Positions 1-7,518 of a DNA stretch of 64,000 bases are shown piece after piece (the first letter of the stretch is position 1; each line of letters starts with the position of its first letter). The stretch lies in assembly GCA_017410605.1 (NCBI GenBank), contig JAFQQN010000004.1, positions 1-64,000 on the forward strand. The letters run 5' to 3'. The notes below the pieces were generated by a model. That model did not search any database, was not told where the DNA came from, and worked only from the letters and a program-made list of their open reading frames with translations. This DNA is from Clostridia bacterium (GTDB lineage Bacteria; Bacillota; Clostridia; Oscillospirales; Acutalibacteraceae). A program made the translations under genes and the position numbers.

Positions 1-42
1 ATATTTCAGTTCGTATCTCTTAAATACGGTTTGAAATGCCAT
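1..42 (-). CDS. VTC domain-containing protein, 5' end only
   Basis: Only the first 14 codons are in the window, reading leftward off the edge: MAFQTVFKRYELKY. This opening closely resembles the start of VTC-domain proteins of Clostridia (polyphosphate polymerase-like, triphosphate tunnel fold), where a K-R-Y-E-x-K-Y motif begins the tunnel domain. The ATG at 42 has an AGGAGG ribosome site at 49-54. It lies directly downstream of a sensor kinase and response regulator on the same strand, a common setting for VTC genes. The identification rests on very few residues and is therefore provisional. The RBS is buried in a hairpin, which is described separately. Confidence 0.55.
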   Translation of the reverse strand, partial: MAFQTVFKRYELKY

Positions 43-83
43 AAAAAACCTCCTGTACCATGATACAACCATTGTACAGGAGG
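43..83 (-). promoter_or_regulatory. Hairpin that contains the RBS of the VTC-type gene and ends in a T-tract
   Basis: On the minus strand a perfect 10-bp stem (CCTCCTGTAC at 83-74 with GTACAGGAGG at 58-49) encloses a 15-nt loop and is followed at once by six T residues and the ATG. The 3' arm of the stem is itself the Shine-Dalgarno sequence. It could act as a terminator after the sensor kinase, as a switch that hides the RBS, or as both. Confidence 0.6.
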
Positions 84-116
84 AAGATTGAAGTTTTATT
101 GAATTTCTTTAATTTT

Positions 117-1364
117 TTAGATTGTTGGAATTTGTACTCTGTATTCTACGAATCCATCAAAGCAGTGCACCGCGATATTACCTTTGTGTGAGGTGGTAAT
201 TGCTTTAGCAATAGCAAGTCCAAGACCGTAATGCTTGTCCTCGCCGTTACGAGCAGCGTCCACACGATAAAAACGCTCGAAAATATTTGCTCGCTGCTCT
301 TCGGGGATTTCATCACCTTTATTGATTACCGAGAGTTTTGCAAAGCCGTGTTCTTTGGTCAAGGTCAGCCAAACTTCGCCTTTCTCTTTACTATGGCGAA
401 TAGCGTTATCAAGCAGTATGGACACAATTTGTTTAAGCTGCGTGCTGTTGCCAATCACACCGATATTGCTTGTAATGTTTGTGTTCAAAGTGAGTCCTTT
501 TTCAAAAGCAACGCTTTCAAAGGGCAGAGCTTCACCTGCAACAAGACGGCTGAAATCAATGTGTTCCATCTGTGGAGCTACATTCTCTGTTCGTGCAAGG
601 TCTAAAAGCTGACCGACCAACATTCCCATCCGCTCATTTTCATACTGAATATTTTTAAGCCACGTGTTGTCGCCAATTTCACGGGATAAGAGTTCTGCGT
701 TTGCACTAACCACCGATACAGGGGTTTTTAATTCGTGACCGGCATCCGAGATAAACTGCTTCTGCTTTTGATAGCTTTCTTCCAAAGGGTTTACAATCCT
801 TTTTGCAAGGTACATCGAAAGGAAAAAGAATAAAACAAGGGCAACAACGCCGAAAATCAGCGTATAGCGGAACAAGGTCATCGCACTCTCGTTTATAACG
901 GTATTGTCCATAAAGGTGACAAGGGTATATCCGCCTTTGTCTGTTTTATAGAAAGCAAGGTTATTCTCGGTTCCGTTGTTTCTACCGCTTTTTATAATAC
1001 TTTCTGTCAAACTCACTAATTCTTCATTAGTATGTACCGTAGACATTCCGTTTTTCACTTCAAGGATTTCACCATCATGGGATACGGCTACCGAATAAAA
1101 GGTTGACAACTGAAAACGCGGTGATTCAGGATTGAATTTATGATTAAAATCACGATTGCCATCCGGTCTTGGCCTAAAAGACGGAAAGTCACTTACAGAC
1201 TGATTAATGGTATACATTTCGGCGTGTGCCTGAAGCATCTGCTCGTTTTGTTTTGTCATTTCAAAATAACTTGATGCATAAATAACGCCAAGTGTTCCCA
1301 CCCACAAAAGCACGAGAATGGACATAATGGTGGCAACGATTTTTCTACGGGACTTCTTAAACAT
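117..1364 (-). CDS. Sensor histidine kinase
   Basis: This is a membrane-bound histidine kinase of about 415 residues. Visible parts are a first membrane helix near residues 8-30, an extracellular sensing region of about 130 residues, a second helix near 165-185, the phospho-acceptor box FISDAGHELKTPVS, an N-box with DNAIRHS, and an ATP-lid glycine motif HYGLGLAIAK. The extracellular part has no domain I recognise, so the signal is unknown. The start is placed at the ATG at 1364 because GAGG lies 7 nt upstream; a GTG at 1370 is also open. The start overlaps the response regulator stop, so the pair is translationally coupled. A VTC-type gene follows, which hints at a polyphosphate or envelope role, but this is inference. 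Confidence 0.93.
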   Translation of the reverse strand: MFKKSRRKIVATIMSILVLLWVGTLGVIYASSYFEMTKQNEQMLQAHAEMYTINQSVSDFPSFRPRPDGNRDFNHKFNPESPRFQLSTFYSVAVSHDGEILEVKNGMSTVHTNEELVSLTESIIKSGRNNGTENNLAFYKTDKGGYTLVTFMDNTVINESAMTLFRYTLIFGVVALVLFFFLSMYLAKRIVNPLEESYQKQKQFISDAGHELKTPVSVVSANAELLSREIGDNTWLKNIQYENERMGMLVGQLLDLARTENVAPQMEHIDFSRLVAGEALPFESVAFEKGLTLNTNITSNIGVIGNSTQLKQIVSILLDNAIRHSKEKGEVWLTLTKEHGFAKLSVINKGDEIPEEQRANIFERFYRVDAARNGEDKHYGLGLAIAKAITTSHKGNIAVHCFDGFVEYRVQIPTI

Positions 1365-2040
1365 CGTCACACCTCAATTCATATCCGATGCCGCGCACCG
1401 CTTTGATTTCGGTTTTCGCTTCCACAAAGCTAAGCTTTTTACGGGTAAACGACATATATACTTCCACGTTGTTGTATTCGGCTTCACTCTCAAATCCCCA
1501 AATTTTCACTGCCAACTGCTCACGGGTAAGAATCTGACCGCTGTTTGTAATTAAATATTCAAGGATTCGGTATTCCTTTTCGCTGAGCCGAACACTCTGA
1601 CCATTGGTAGGGCAAGATAATGTGAGAGTGCTTGTATCAAGAGTAATATCAGCAAAAGAAAGAATGCCATCTGTCGTGCCGAGCATTCTTCTACCAAGTG
1701 CACGAAGTCGGGCAAGGAGTTCCTTAGTCATAAACGGCTTTGTTAGGTAATCATCTGCACCGCTGTCAAGACCTGTCACTTTGTCGTCAAGTTCTGCTTT
1801 TGCGGTGAGCATTAAGATCGGTGTAGCGATTCCTTTGCTTCGAACACGCTTTGCAATTTCAAAGCCATTCATTCCGGGAAGCATAACATCAAGGATAATA
1901 ATATCATATATATCACTTTCAATGGCTGCTAAACCGTCAAGACCATTTGCATAATGGTCAACCTCATATTTTTCAAGACGCAGGATTTCGCATAGCGCCT
2001 CTGCCATTCTTTTTTCATCTTCAACGAGTAAAATCCTCAT
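1357..2040 (-). CDS. Response regulator, OmpR/PhoB family
   Basis: This is a two-domain regulator of 227 residues. The receiver domain (about 1-118) shows acidic residues D8/E9, the phosphorylated D51 in ILDVMLPGMNG, a conserved Thr/Ser region and a K in TKPF. The C-terminal part (about 128-225) is a winged-helix OmpR DNA-binding domain with the typical LSEKEYRILEYLI and VRGIGYEL motifs. It is the partner of the overlapping sensor kinase. The start has GGAGGTG upstream. An extended -10 box (TGGTATAAT, near 2060-2070) lies about 20-30 bp before the gene and is a likely promoter. Its target genes cannot be read from the sequence. Confidence 0.95.
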   Translation of the reverse strand: MRILLVEDEKRMAEALCEILRLEKYEVDHYANGLDGLAAIESDIYDIIILDVMLPGMNGFEIAKRVRSKGIATPILMLTAKAELDDKVTGLDSGADDYLTKPFMTKELLARLRALGRRMLGTTDGILSFADITLDTSTLTLSCPTNGQSVRLSEKEYRILEYLITNSGQILTREQLAVKIWGFESEAEYNNVEVYMSFTRKKLSFVEAKTEIKAVRGIGYELRCDDV

Positions 2041-2137
2041 AGGGACACCTCCACTTATACATCATTATACCATAAAAGATTGAAAAATCATTGAAGAAAT
2101 TTTTATGTATTATTTTTTCAACTGTTAAATTTCCAGA

Positions 2138-2178
2138 AAAGAAAGCCGGACGAGACATAAAACTCATCCGGCTTTGTG
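2138..2178 (-). terminator. Rho-independent terminator-like hairpin
   Basis: AAGCCGGA and TCCGGCTT form the stem. On the minus strand it is followed by CTTTCTTTT. It lies between fucI and the response regulator and would stop any transcription that passes the first fucI terminator. Confidence 0.6.
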
Positions 2179-2374
2179 ACAGTTTGAATATTTAATTTTG
2201 GCTACTCAGAGTATGTATTTCTGACGCATATTTAGAATGATTTTCGCTCCTTTCTAAAACCGCCCAAAACCCATAAAATTAGGGGCTTGTGTTCAATAGT
2301 GCAAACTAGCAAAAAACCCAGCGTTTATGCGGTTTTCTCAACTTTTGTGTTATTATTACGACCGCAGGGAGTAA

Positions 2375-2545
2375 CAAGGTTCTCTTAGCCGCCGAAAACT
2401 TGTTTTCGTTCGCGGCGTGAGGTTCTTATACCACATTCCTCTATTCTACGTACTATACCTGTTGCTTTCATATATAAGAACCTCACCCATTTGAAAAATC
2501 AAAGATTTTGAATGGGTGCCCGAGAACCTTGCCACGCTTCGCGTG
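2375..2545. repeat. Nested multi-hairpin palindromic element, first example
   Basis: Outer arms CAAGGTTCTC (2375-2384) and GAGAACCTTG (2522-2531) are perfect inverses. Inner arms TGAGGTTCTTATA (2418-2430) and TATAAGAACCTCA (2473-2485) are perfect 13-bp inverses. Independent hairpins sit between or next to the arms: one on GCCGC/GCGGC with an inner CGAAAAC-TT-GTTTTCG (2388-2416), one on CCCATT/AATGGG (2486-2518) and CACGC-TTC-GCGTG (2533-2545). The spacer word AGGTTCT is direct on the left half and inverted on the right half. This is the same plan as the element at 6513-6722, with a different word. No protein is encoded. Confidence 0.8.
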
Positions 2546-2546
2546 T

Positions 2547-2605
2547 AAAAAATCTCCTTGCTTTACAAATTTGTACTGTTAGTATCTGTAAAACAAGGAG
2601 ATTTA
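2547..2605 (-). terminator. Terminator of fucI
   Basis: On the minus strand AAATCTCCTTG pairs with CAAGGAGATTT, with a further TTTAC/GTAAA pairing, and the stem runs into a T-tract. It begins about 12 nt after the fucI stop. Confidence 0.75.
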
Positions 2606-2617
2606 TACTGTGTGAAT

Positions 2618-4423
2618 TTACTTTTTAAACTGCGGACCGTAGGTCAGGCAAGCACGATAGTCCTGTCCTTCTTTATCCATACCGAATGCATTCCAACAAG
2701 AAGGACGGAAGATATCATCCTCGGGTACATTATGCATACATACAGGTATACGAAGCATTGAGCACATAGTAATAAGGTCGGCGCCGATATGACCATAACT
2801 GATTGCGCCATGGTTAGCACCCCAGTTCTGCATTACCTCGTAAGCGGTTTTAAAGGGGCTGCCTTCCTTGCCGTCGCAACGAGGCGCAAACCAAGTGCAA
2901 GGCCAGGTTGGGTTTGTTCTTTCCATAAGAGTATCCGATACTTTGTCGGGAAGATTTACTGTCCAGCCCTCTGCGATCTGCAATACAGGCCCCAAGCCCT
3001 TAACAAGATTAAGTCTGATCATTGTGCAGGGCATTTCTGATTTAGTTGTAAAGTGACTCGAGAATCCACCGCCACGGAAGTTATCGAAGCCTGCTTCGCA
3101 CCAAACGGTAGCATCGGTCATTTTTTTAATATCCTCATCGGTTACTTCCCACCATTTTTTCATAATGGCGTTGCCGTTTTCATCTTTACATTCGCCGCAA
3201 GCATCTAAACAAGCCGCACCCGAATTCAGAAGATGTATAATACCGTCAGATTCTTTTGCTTTGCCTTCTAATTCATAGTCGGCAACACGCTTTACAGCAT
3301 CACCGCTCCAATATGTACGAACATCTGCAAAGATTTGTGCGCGGTGAGTTAATAATCTCATAAAGAGCATACCCATACCGTTAAGTACGTCATTTTCGGT
3401 GGCGAGTGTGTACGGCTCTCTTGCACCTTCGTAGTCAAAGGTAGAGCTGAGCAGTGCTTCAGGATAGTCACAGTTAGGCCAATGGTCTGTCCACTGTCTT
3501 TGACCTTGGAAACCGCCAACGATAGCATTGTGACCCACCATTTCTTCTTCAAAGCCTTCGGGCAAGTTTTTATTACCTGCCATAAGGTCTTTGATTATAC
3601 AGTACATTTTAACAGTGAATTCCCACTGCTTTTCTTTTTCTTCATCTGAGAACTTAACAAAATCGGGATTATCGTCTCTGCCCTCTTTGCAGTGTTCCTT
3701 AGTCCAAGCGAGAGCTTTTTTGTACTCTTCTTCATTATAGATTCCTTCTTCCATACGGCGAAGGATTTCAACTTCATCAACACTCTCAACGCGCATACCG
3801 AAGTATTCTTCCATAAAGTCTTGGTCAATAATAGAACCAGCGATACCCATACATTGAGAACCGATTTGAAGATATGACTTACCGCGCATAGTAGCAACTG
3901 CAATAGCGGCACGACCAAAGCGTAAAAGCTTTTCTTTTACATCTTCGGGGATTTCGTTTACCATATCAACGTCCTGCACTTCGTGACCGTAAATACCGAA
4001 TGCAGGAAGTCCCTTTTGTGCATGACCTGCCAAAACAGCTGCAAGATAAACCGCACCGGGACGCTCGGTTCCGTTAAAGCCCCAAACACCTTTTATGGTG
4101 TGAGGATCCATATCCATTGTTTCAGAACCGTAGCACCAACAAGGTGTTACAGAAAGGGTAATATCTACGTTATTTTTTTTAAATTTATCGGCGCAAGCGG
4201 CGGTTTCAGCAACACGACCGATTGTTGTGTCTGCCATTATTACCTTTACCGGCTCACCGTTTGAATAGAAAAGATTTTCCTCGAACAATTTTTTGGCAGC
4301 GTTAGCCATAGCCCAAACCTGCGGTTCAAGGCTTTCACGAAGCTTCATTGGTCCGCGTCTGCCGTCAACAACAGGACGGATTCCTATTACCGGATAATCA
4401 CCTACGTATCTGTTTTTTGTCAT
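2618..4423 (-). CDS. fucI: L-fucose isomerase
   Basis: The enzyme converts L-fucose to L-fuculose (and D-arabinose to D-ribulose) in the cytoplasm, the first step of fucose breakdown. The protein has about 601 residues, the usual length. Family signatures include GIRPVVDGRRGP near the N-terminus and the metal-binding region with the Glu in ATENDVLNGMG, the Asp in FADVRTYW and the His in WGANHG. The Mn2+ ligand assignment is from knowledge of the E. coli enzyme. I chose the ATG at 4423 because GGGGGTGA lies just upstream; an in-frame ATG at 4438 has no ribosome site. No fuculokinase, aldolase or permease lies nearby, so the rest of the pathway must be elsewhere. The divergent AraC-type gene is the probable regulator. 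Confidence 0.95.
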   Translation of the reverse strand: MTKNRYVGDYPVIGIRPVVDGRRGPMKLRESLEPQVWAMANAAKKLFEENLFYSNGEPVKVIMADTTIGRVAETAACADKFKKNNVDITLSVTPCWCYGSETMDMDPHTIKGVWGFNGTERPGAVYLAAVLAGHAQKGLPAFGIYGHEVQDVDMVNEIPEDVKEKLLRFGRAAIAVATMRGKSYLQIGSQCMGIAGSIIDQDFMEEYFGMRVESVDEVEILRRMEEGIYNEEEYKKALAWTKEHCKEGRDDNPDFVKFSDEEKEKQWEFTVKMYCIIKDLMAGNKNLPEGFEEEMVGHNAIVGGFQGQRQWTDHWPNCDYPEALLSSTFDYEGAREPYTLATENDVLNGMGMLFMRLLTHRAQIFADVRTYWSGDAVKRVADYELEGKAKESDGIIHLLNSGAACLDACGECKDENGNAIMKKWWEVTDEDIKKMTDATVWCEAGFDNFRGGGFSSHFTTKSEMPCTMIRLNLVKGLGPVLQIAEGWTVNLPDKVSDTLMERTNPTWPCTWFAPRCDGKEGSPFKTAYEVMQNWGANHGAISYGHIGADLITMCSMLRIPVCMHNVPEDDIFRPSCWNAFGMDKEGQDYRACLTYGPQFKK

Positions 4424-4535
4424 AAAAATCACCCCCATTAAATTACAGTGTACTTGTATTATATCAAACTATATGCTATAATACTCACACGAATTTCGCT
4501 TATAATTATAATAATTTTCACTTTTGGAGTGTTTT

Positions 4536-5420
4536 ATGAATTACATAGATTATATAGAAAAAAGAAAACACGGCACTGTCGCCTTTCCTATTCAATATTA
4601 TTATGTGGATAAAACTCATCCCCGTTATGTTATGAATGCACATTGGCATCAGGAATTTGAAATTATACGTGTTTTATCCGGCAGCTTTACTGTTTATTTA
4701 AACAACTCAAAGTTTAATCTTACGCAAGGTGATATTTTGTTTGTAGGATGTGGCTGTTTACATCGCGGACAACCAACGGATTGTGTTTATGAATGTATTG
4801 TTGTTGATTTGAAAATGCTTTTAACAAAAAATGACAGCATTACCAATCATTATATTTTTCAAATAACAGACTCCCAAGTCAGCATTAAAAACATATTCAT
4901 TCCAAAGGAATGTGAACTTTACAAAACATTAACGGAATTATTCGTTTTGATGAACAATCCCAAATCATACTACGAACTGTCTGTGTACGCGTTAATTTTT
5001 TCTGTGATTTCACAGATTTATTCAAACGGTTATACATCTTCTTTAAATTGCGCGCAGTCAAACAGGCAAGTAGAGTTAGTCCGTTTCGTCTTGGATTGGA
5101 TAAATCAGAATTTAAAAGAGGAGATAAACTCTAAAAAACTTTCTCAGATTTCTAACCTGAATTTTAATTATCTTTGCAAGATATTTAAAAACTTCACAGG
5201 TCAAACTATTACACAATATGTAAATGAGCAGCGCATTGAAAATGCCTGTTATGATATTATTGAAAAAAATAAAACTATCACGGAAGCTGCATTTGGCAAT
5301 GGGTTCAATGATTTGAGTTATTTCACAAAGATATTTAAACGCTATAAAGGAATGTCACCGAGGGAGTTTAAATCATTGAAGAAGCAGCATAAAGAAATAA
5401 TCCTTCTGCGAAAAAGTTGA
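4536..5420 (+). CDS. AraC family transcriptional regulator, probably of fucose use
   Basis: This is a protein of 294 residues with an N-terminal cupin-type sugar-sensing domain (about 10-150; MNAHWHQEFEIIRVLSGS and GDILFVGCGCLHRG are typical) and a C-terminal pair of helix-turn-helix motifs (about 190-290; NLNFNYLCKIFKNFTGQT, AFGNGFNDLSYFTKIFKRY, MSPREFKS). It is divergent from fucI with about 110 bp between the two starts, and a regulator in this position normally controls its neighbour. The ATG at 4536 is preferred over the in-frame TTG at 4524 because TGGAGT sits upstream at 4525-4530. The ligand is inferred, not seen. Confidence 0.88.
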   Translation: MNYIDYIEKRKHGTVAFPIQYYYVDKTHPRYVMNAHWHQEFEIIRVLSGSFTVYLNNSKFNLTQGDILFVGCGCLHRGQPTDCVYECIVVDLKMLLTKNDSITNHYIFQITDSQVSIKNIFIPKECELYKTLTELFVLMNNPKSYYELSVYALIFSVISQIYSNGYTSSLNCAQSNRQVELVRFVLDWINQNLKEEINSKKLSQISNLNFNYLCKIFKNFTGQTITQYVNEQRIENACYDIIEKNKTITEAAFGNGFNDLSYFTKIFKRYKGMSPREFKSLKKQHKEIILLRKS

Positions 5421-5446
5421 TAAGTATAGGTCAAAACATACTATTT

Positions 5447-5637
5447 TCTTCGAAAACCGCTCAAAAACCCAGTGTTTAGGCGGCTTTATAGCTCTTGGTG
5501 TTATTATAACTCAAGCATATTTTCTACAAACTATACTTGTTGCTTTCATATATAAATCTCCTTCAAATTCAAATAGTGATGTTAGTGTTTGTGATTAAAG
5601 GGAATTTATACTGTACGAATTTACTTTTTAACGAGTG
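5447..5637. repeat. Diverged direct repeat, right copy
   Basis: This is the shorter copy of the repeat described at 2255-2635. It lies just after the AraC gene and ends with GAATTTACTTTTTAA, the same bases as the inverse of the fucI 3' end. It appears to be the trace of a second fucI tail, left by a duplication or recombination around the module. It contains no gene. Confidence 0.7.
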
Positions 5638-5668
5638 TATGATATAATAAATTAAAGGCAGTGAGTAT

Positions 5669-6406
5669 ATGAAAAAAACACTATATATTTTATGTTTAAC
5701 CTTAATTTTTTCTATTTCGGCATGTGTTGATAACGGCTCATCTAACAACTCTGTACCGGACAGCAACAGCACCACCTCTAGTCAAAACCCAACTAATTTG
5801 TCTACGCTTCCCTATGAATATGATATAATAATCAATAATACTATAAATGCATACCCTTGGAATAATGATATAACTATTGTTCCCGAAAATCCGGAGCTTA
5901 GTGATATGTACCGTCATAATTCTGCTCTTTCTGAAATTGGATTTGCCTTGATCGATCTGGATAATAACGGTCAAAAAGAATTGATTATTTCTGATATAAA
6001 CAAGACGATCACCTATGATCTATATACAATAATAGAAGGAAAAGCTACTCATCTTTTCGCTAGTCATGAACGCAATTATTATATCATGTATGAAAACGGT
6101 TTTATCGATAATGGGTGGTCTGGATCTGCCGTAACAAGCGGTCACGATTTTTACAAATTAAATGACGGAAAACTTGATTTCGTCGAAAGAATTACATTGG
6201 ATGCCTATCGTGCTTTGGATATAGGAATGATAGATGATCTTTCAGAAGCAAATGCCGATAATTGTTTCTTTAGATCGAGTAGTAAAGATGAAAAAGATTA
6301 TAAGGCAGTATCTTCCGATGAAGCAATAAAAGCTATCGAAAATTATCAAAATACAAACAAGCCCTTAATTATTGAATATACATTGCTTTCGGAATATAAA
6401 CAGTAG
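5669..6406 (+). CDS. Putative lipoprotein of unknown function
   Basis: The product has 245 residues. An N-terminal signal MKKTLYILCLTLIF ends in a lipobox SISAC, so lipid attachment at Cys19 or so is expected. A Ser/Asn/Thr-rich linker (about 22-45) follows. The folded part includes ALIDLDNNGQKELIISD, an Asp/Asn-rich loop like those of FG-GAP/VCBS or EF-hand-like calcium loops that are common in secreted Clostridia proteins. A second stretch, LNDGKLDFVERIT, resembles the descriptor line of such domains. I cannot assign a function. It stands alone, between a repeat and a strong terminator. Confidence 0.8.
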   Translation: MKKTLYILCLTLIFSISACVDNGSSNNSVPDSNSTTSSQNPTNLSTLPYEYDIIINNTINAYPWNNDITIVPENPELSDMYRHNSALSEIGFALIDLDNNGQKELIISDINKTITYDLYTIIEGKATHLFASHERNYYIMYENGFIDNGWSGSAVTSGHDFYKLNDGKLDFVERITLDAYRALDIGMIDDLSEANADNCFFRSSSKDEKDYKAVSSDEAIKAIENYQNTNKPLIIEYTLLSEYKQ

Positions 6407-6418
6407 TACCTAACCACA

Positions 6419-6448
6419 AAAGCGAGGTGAAATTCACCTCGCTTTTGC
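6419..6448. terminator. Strong terminator hairpin
   Basis: AAAAGCGAGGTGAA and TTCACCTCGCTTTT form a near-perfect stem directly after the lipoprotein gene. It is symmetric and could work in both directions. Confidence 0.85.
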
Positions 6449-6512
6449 TATGCATATATTGTTTTATGCAAATTGAGTTTTCGGGCTATGGGTTTGAACT
6501 CCTACATATTAA

Positions 6513-6724
6513 ATCACACCGTAGGTGTGAATGTAATAAATGCGAAGCATTGTATGTAATCGCAACGATAGTTGCGTATGTAATCAAGCCGAAGAAAGAA
6601 TATACAAGGCTAACGCCTTGATGACATACAGTTTGTAAAGCAAACCGATTACATTCCGCTAACGCGGATTACATACCAAGCCTTCGGCTTGGATAAAAAT
6701 AAGACAGTCCAAAGACTGTCTTAT
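6513..6724. repeat. Modular array of small hairpins separated by ATGTAAT / ATTACAT words, second example
   Basis: The element holds at least seven tight hairpins: CACACC/GGTGTG (6515-6529), AATGC/GCATT (6539-6551), CGCAAC/GTTGCG (6561-6576), CAAGGC/GCCTTG (6605-6620), GTTTG/CAAAC (6631-6645), CCGC/GCGG (6656-6667), CCAAGCC/GGCTTGG (6676-6692), then a terminator stem AAGACAGTC/GACTGTCTT (6701-6722). They are separated by ATGTAAT at 6531, 6553 and 6577 and by ATTACAT at 6648 and 6668, so the word inverts at the centre. The last two hairpins recur at 32107-32163. An open frame crosses it but is not a gene. Confidence 0.85.
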
Positions 6725-6728
6725 TTTT
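6699..6728 (-). terminator. Terminator of tRNA-Ser
   Basis: The stem AAGACAGTC/GACTGTCTT is followed on the minus strand by ATTTTTATCC. It starts a few bases after the tRNA 3' end, so it serves as the tRNA terminator while also forming the end of the hairpin array. Confidence 0.75.
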
Positions 6729-6821
6729 TGGCGGAGAAGGAGGGATTCGAACCCTCGAACGGCGATTAACCGTTACACGATTTCCAATCGTGCGCCCTCG
6801 ACCGGACTAGGCGACTTCTCC
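6729..6821 (-). tRNA. tRNA-Ser, anticodon GGA
   Basis: On the minus strand the acceptor stem GGAGAAG (6821-6815) pairs with CTTCTCC (6739-6733). The anticodon arm is CACGA-TTGGAAA-TCGTG, giving anticodon GGA, which reads UCC/UCU Ser codons. The long variable arm typical of tRNA-Ser is present, and the T arm has the GGTTCGAAT core. The discriminator is G and CCA is encoded (6731-6729). Confidence 0.97.
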
Positions 6822-6926
6822 AAACTTTCTTATTAAATTATGCCGAACCTTTCGCTGACCATATTATTATAACTACAAATAAAGGAAAAATCAAGTATTT
6901 TTTTCAAAATACCTGAAAAACTTTAT

Positions 6927-6963
6927 TGCCCCGGCCTAAAACTGCTTTAAGCCGGGGCAATTA
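6927..6963 (-). terminator. Terminator of the dockerin gene
   Basis: TTGCCCCGGC and GCCGGGGCAA form a 10-bp GC-rich stem immediately downstream of the gene that ends at 6972, followed by T-rich sequence on the minus strand. Confidence 0.85.
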
Positions 6964-6971
6964 TACTATTA

Positions 6972-7271
6972 TTACTCAGCCCAGTCAAGGTAAACCCTTG
7001 CTAAAGAAACAGTGTCGCTAAGGTTTACAACATTATCTTCGTTAGCGTCTAAATATTCGGGCTTTAAAATTAAGCTGTCAACATCCCATCCGGCGGCTTT
7101 TTTAGCCGAAAGAACAATATCTTTCATATCGAAAACATCGTCTCCGTTAATATCCGGCTTAAAAATGTTTCCAACATCAATATCTACATCCTGCCTATCG
7201 GCAAACACAGGTAGCGCAAACGCATTAAAAATGAAGCAAATTGCTAAAATAACAGATAAAAACCTTTTCAT
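6972..7271 (-). CDS. Small secreted protein consisting of a dockerin domain
   Basis: The product has 99 residues. A signal peptide (about 1-24, MKRFLSVILAICFIFNAFALPVFA) precedes two calcium-loop/helix repeats: DINGDDVFDMKDIVLSAKKA at about 39-58 and DANEDNVVNLSDTVSLARVY at about 75-94. The spacing and the Asp/Asn pattern match the duplicated segments of type I dockerins, which bind cohesins on cellulosome scaffolds or cell-surface proteins. No catalytic module is attached and no cohesin is visible in the window. The family is known; its role here as a free dockerin is unknown. The start has a GAGG site upstream. Confidence 0.85.
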   Translation of the reverse strand: MKRFLSVILAICFIFNAFALPVFADRQDVDIDVGNIFKPDINGDDVFDMKDIVLSAKKAAGWDVDSLILKPEYLDANEDNVVNLSDTVSLARVYLDWAE

Positions 7272-7426
7272 AATATACCTCCTCTAATATATGTTGAATT
7301 ATACCTCATTTACAACCGTTTTGCAACAGTTTTTTTAAAATTATTATACAATACATACTAAATTTAACAAAAATATAGGTTTCATTAGTTTCATTCGTAA
7401 AAATTTTTGTATTATTTTGTCAGTAG

Positions 7427-7455
7427 TTGAAAATATTTGTATTAAATGGTATACT
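7427..7455 (+). promoter_or_regulatory. Predicted sigma-A promoter of the phosphofructokinase gene
   Basis: TTGAAA (7427-7432) and TATACT (7450-7455) are spaced by 17 bp, about 64 bp before the chosen start. Confidence 0.7.
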
Positions 7456-7518
7456 TAATATATACTCAAAAGAGTAGAACAAACAACTATTAAATACACG
7501 AAAATGAGGTATTTTGTA

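Larger units (their letters stand above)
2255..2635. repeat. Diverged direct repeat, left copy, expanded by palindromic arms
   Basis: This stretch shares a series of blocks with 5447-5637: AAACCCAG-GTTTA-GCGG, then TTGTGTTATTAT / TTGGTGTTATTAT, then TACT-TTGTTGCTTTCATATATAA, then AATCTCCTT, then TTATACTGT--GAATTTACTTTTTAA. The last block includes the final codons and stop of the fucose isomerase gene. The left copy carries two additional segments (about 2360-2430 and 2478-2550) missing from the right copy. The pair brackets the fucI-araC module. Confidence 0.75.

Noticed and set aside
2558-2761. Open frames on the plus strand over the fucI 3' end
   Set aside because: They are shadows of fucI and of the terminator hairpin.
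6427-6621. Open frame of 64 codons across the hairpin array
   Set aside because: It runs through tight palindromes and spacer words, has no ribosome site and no protein-like composition.
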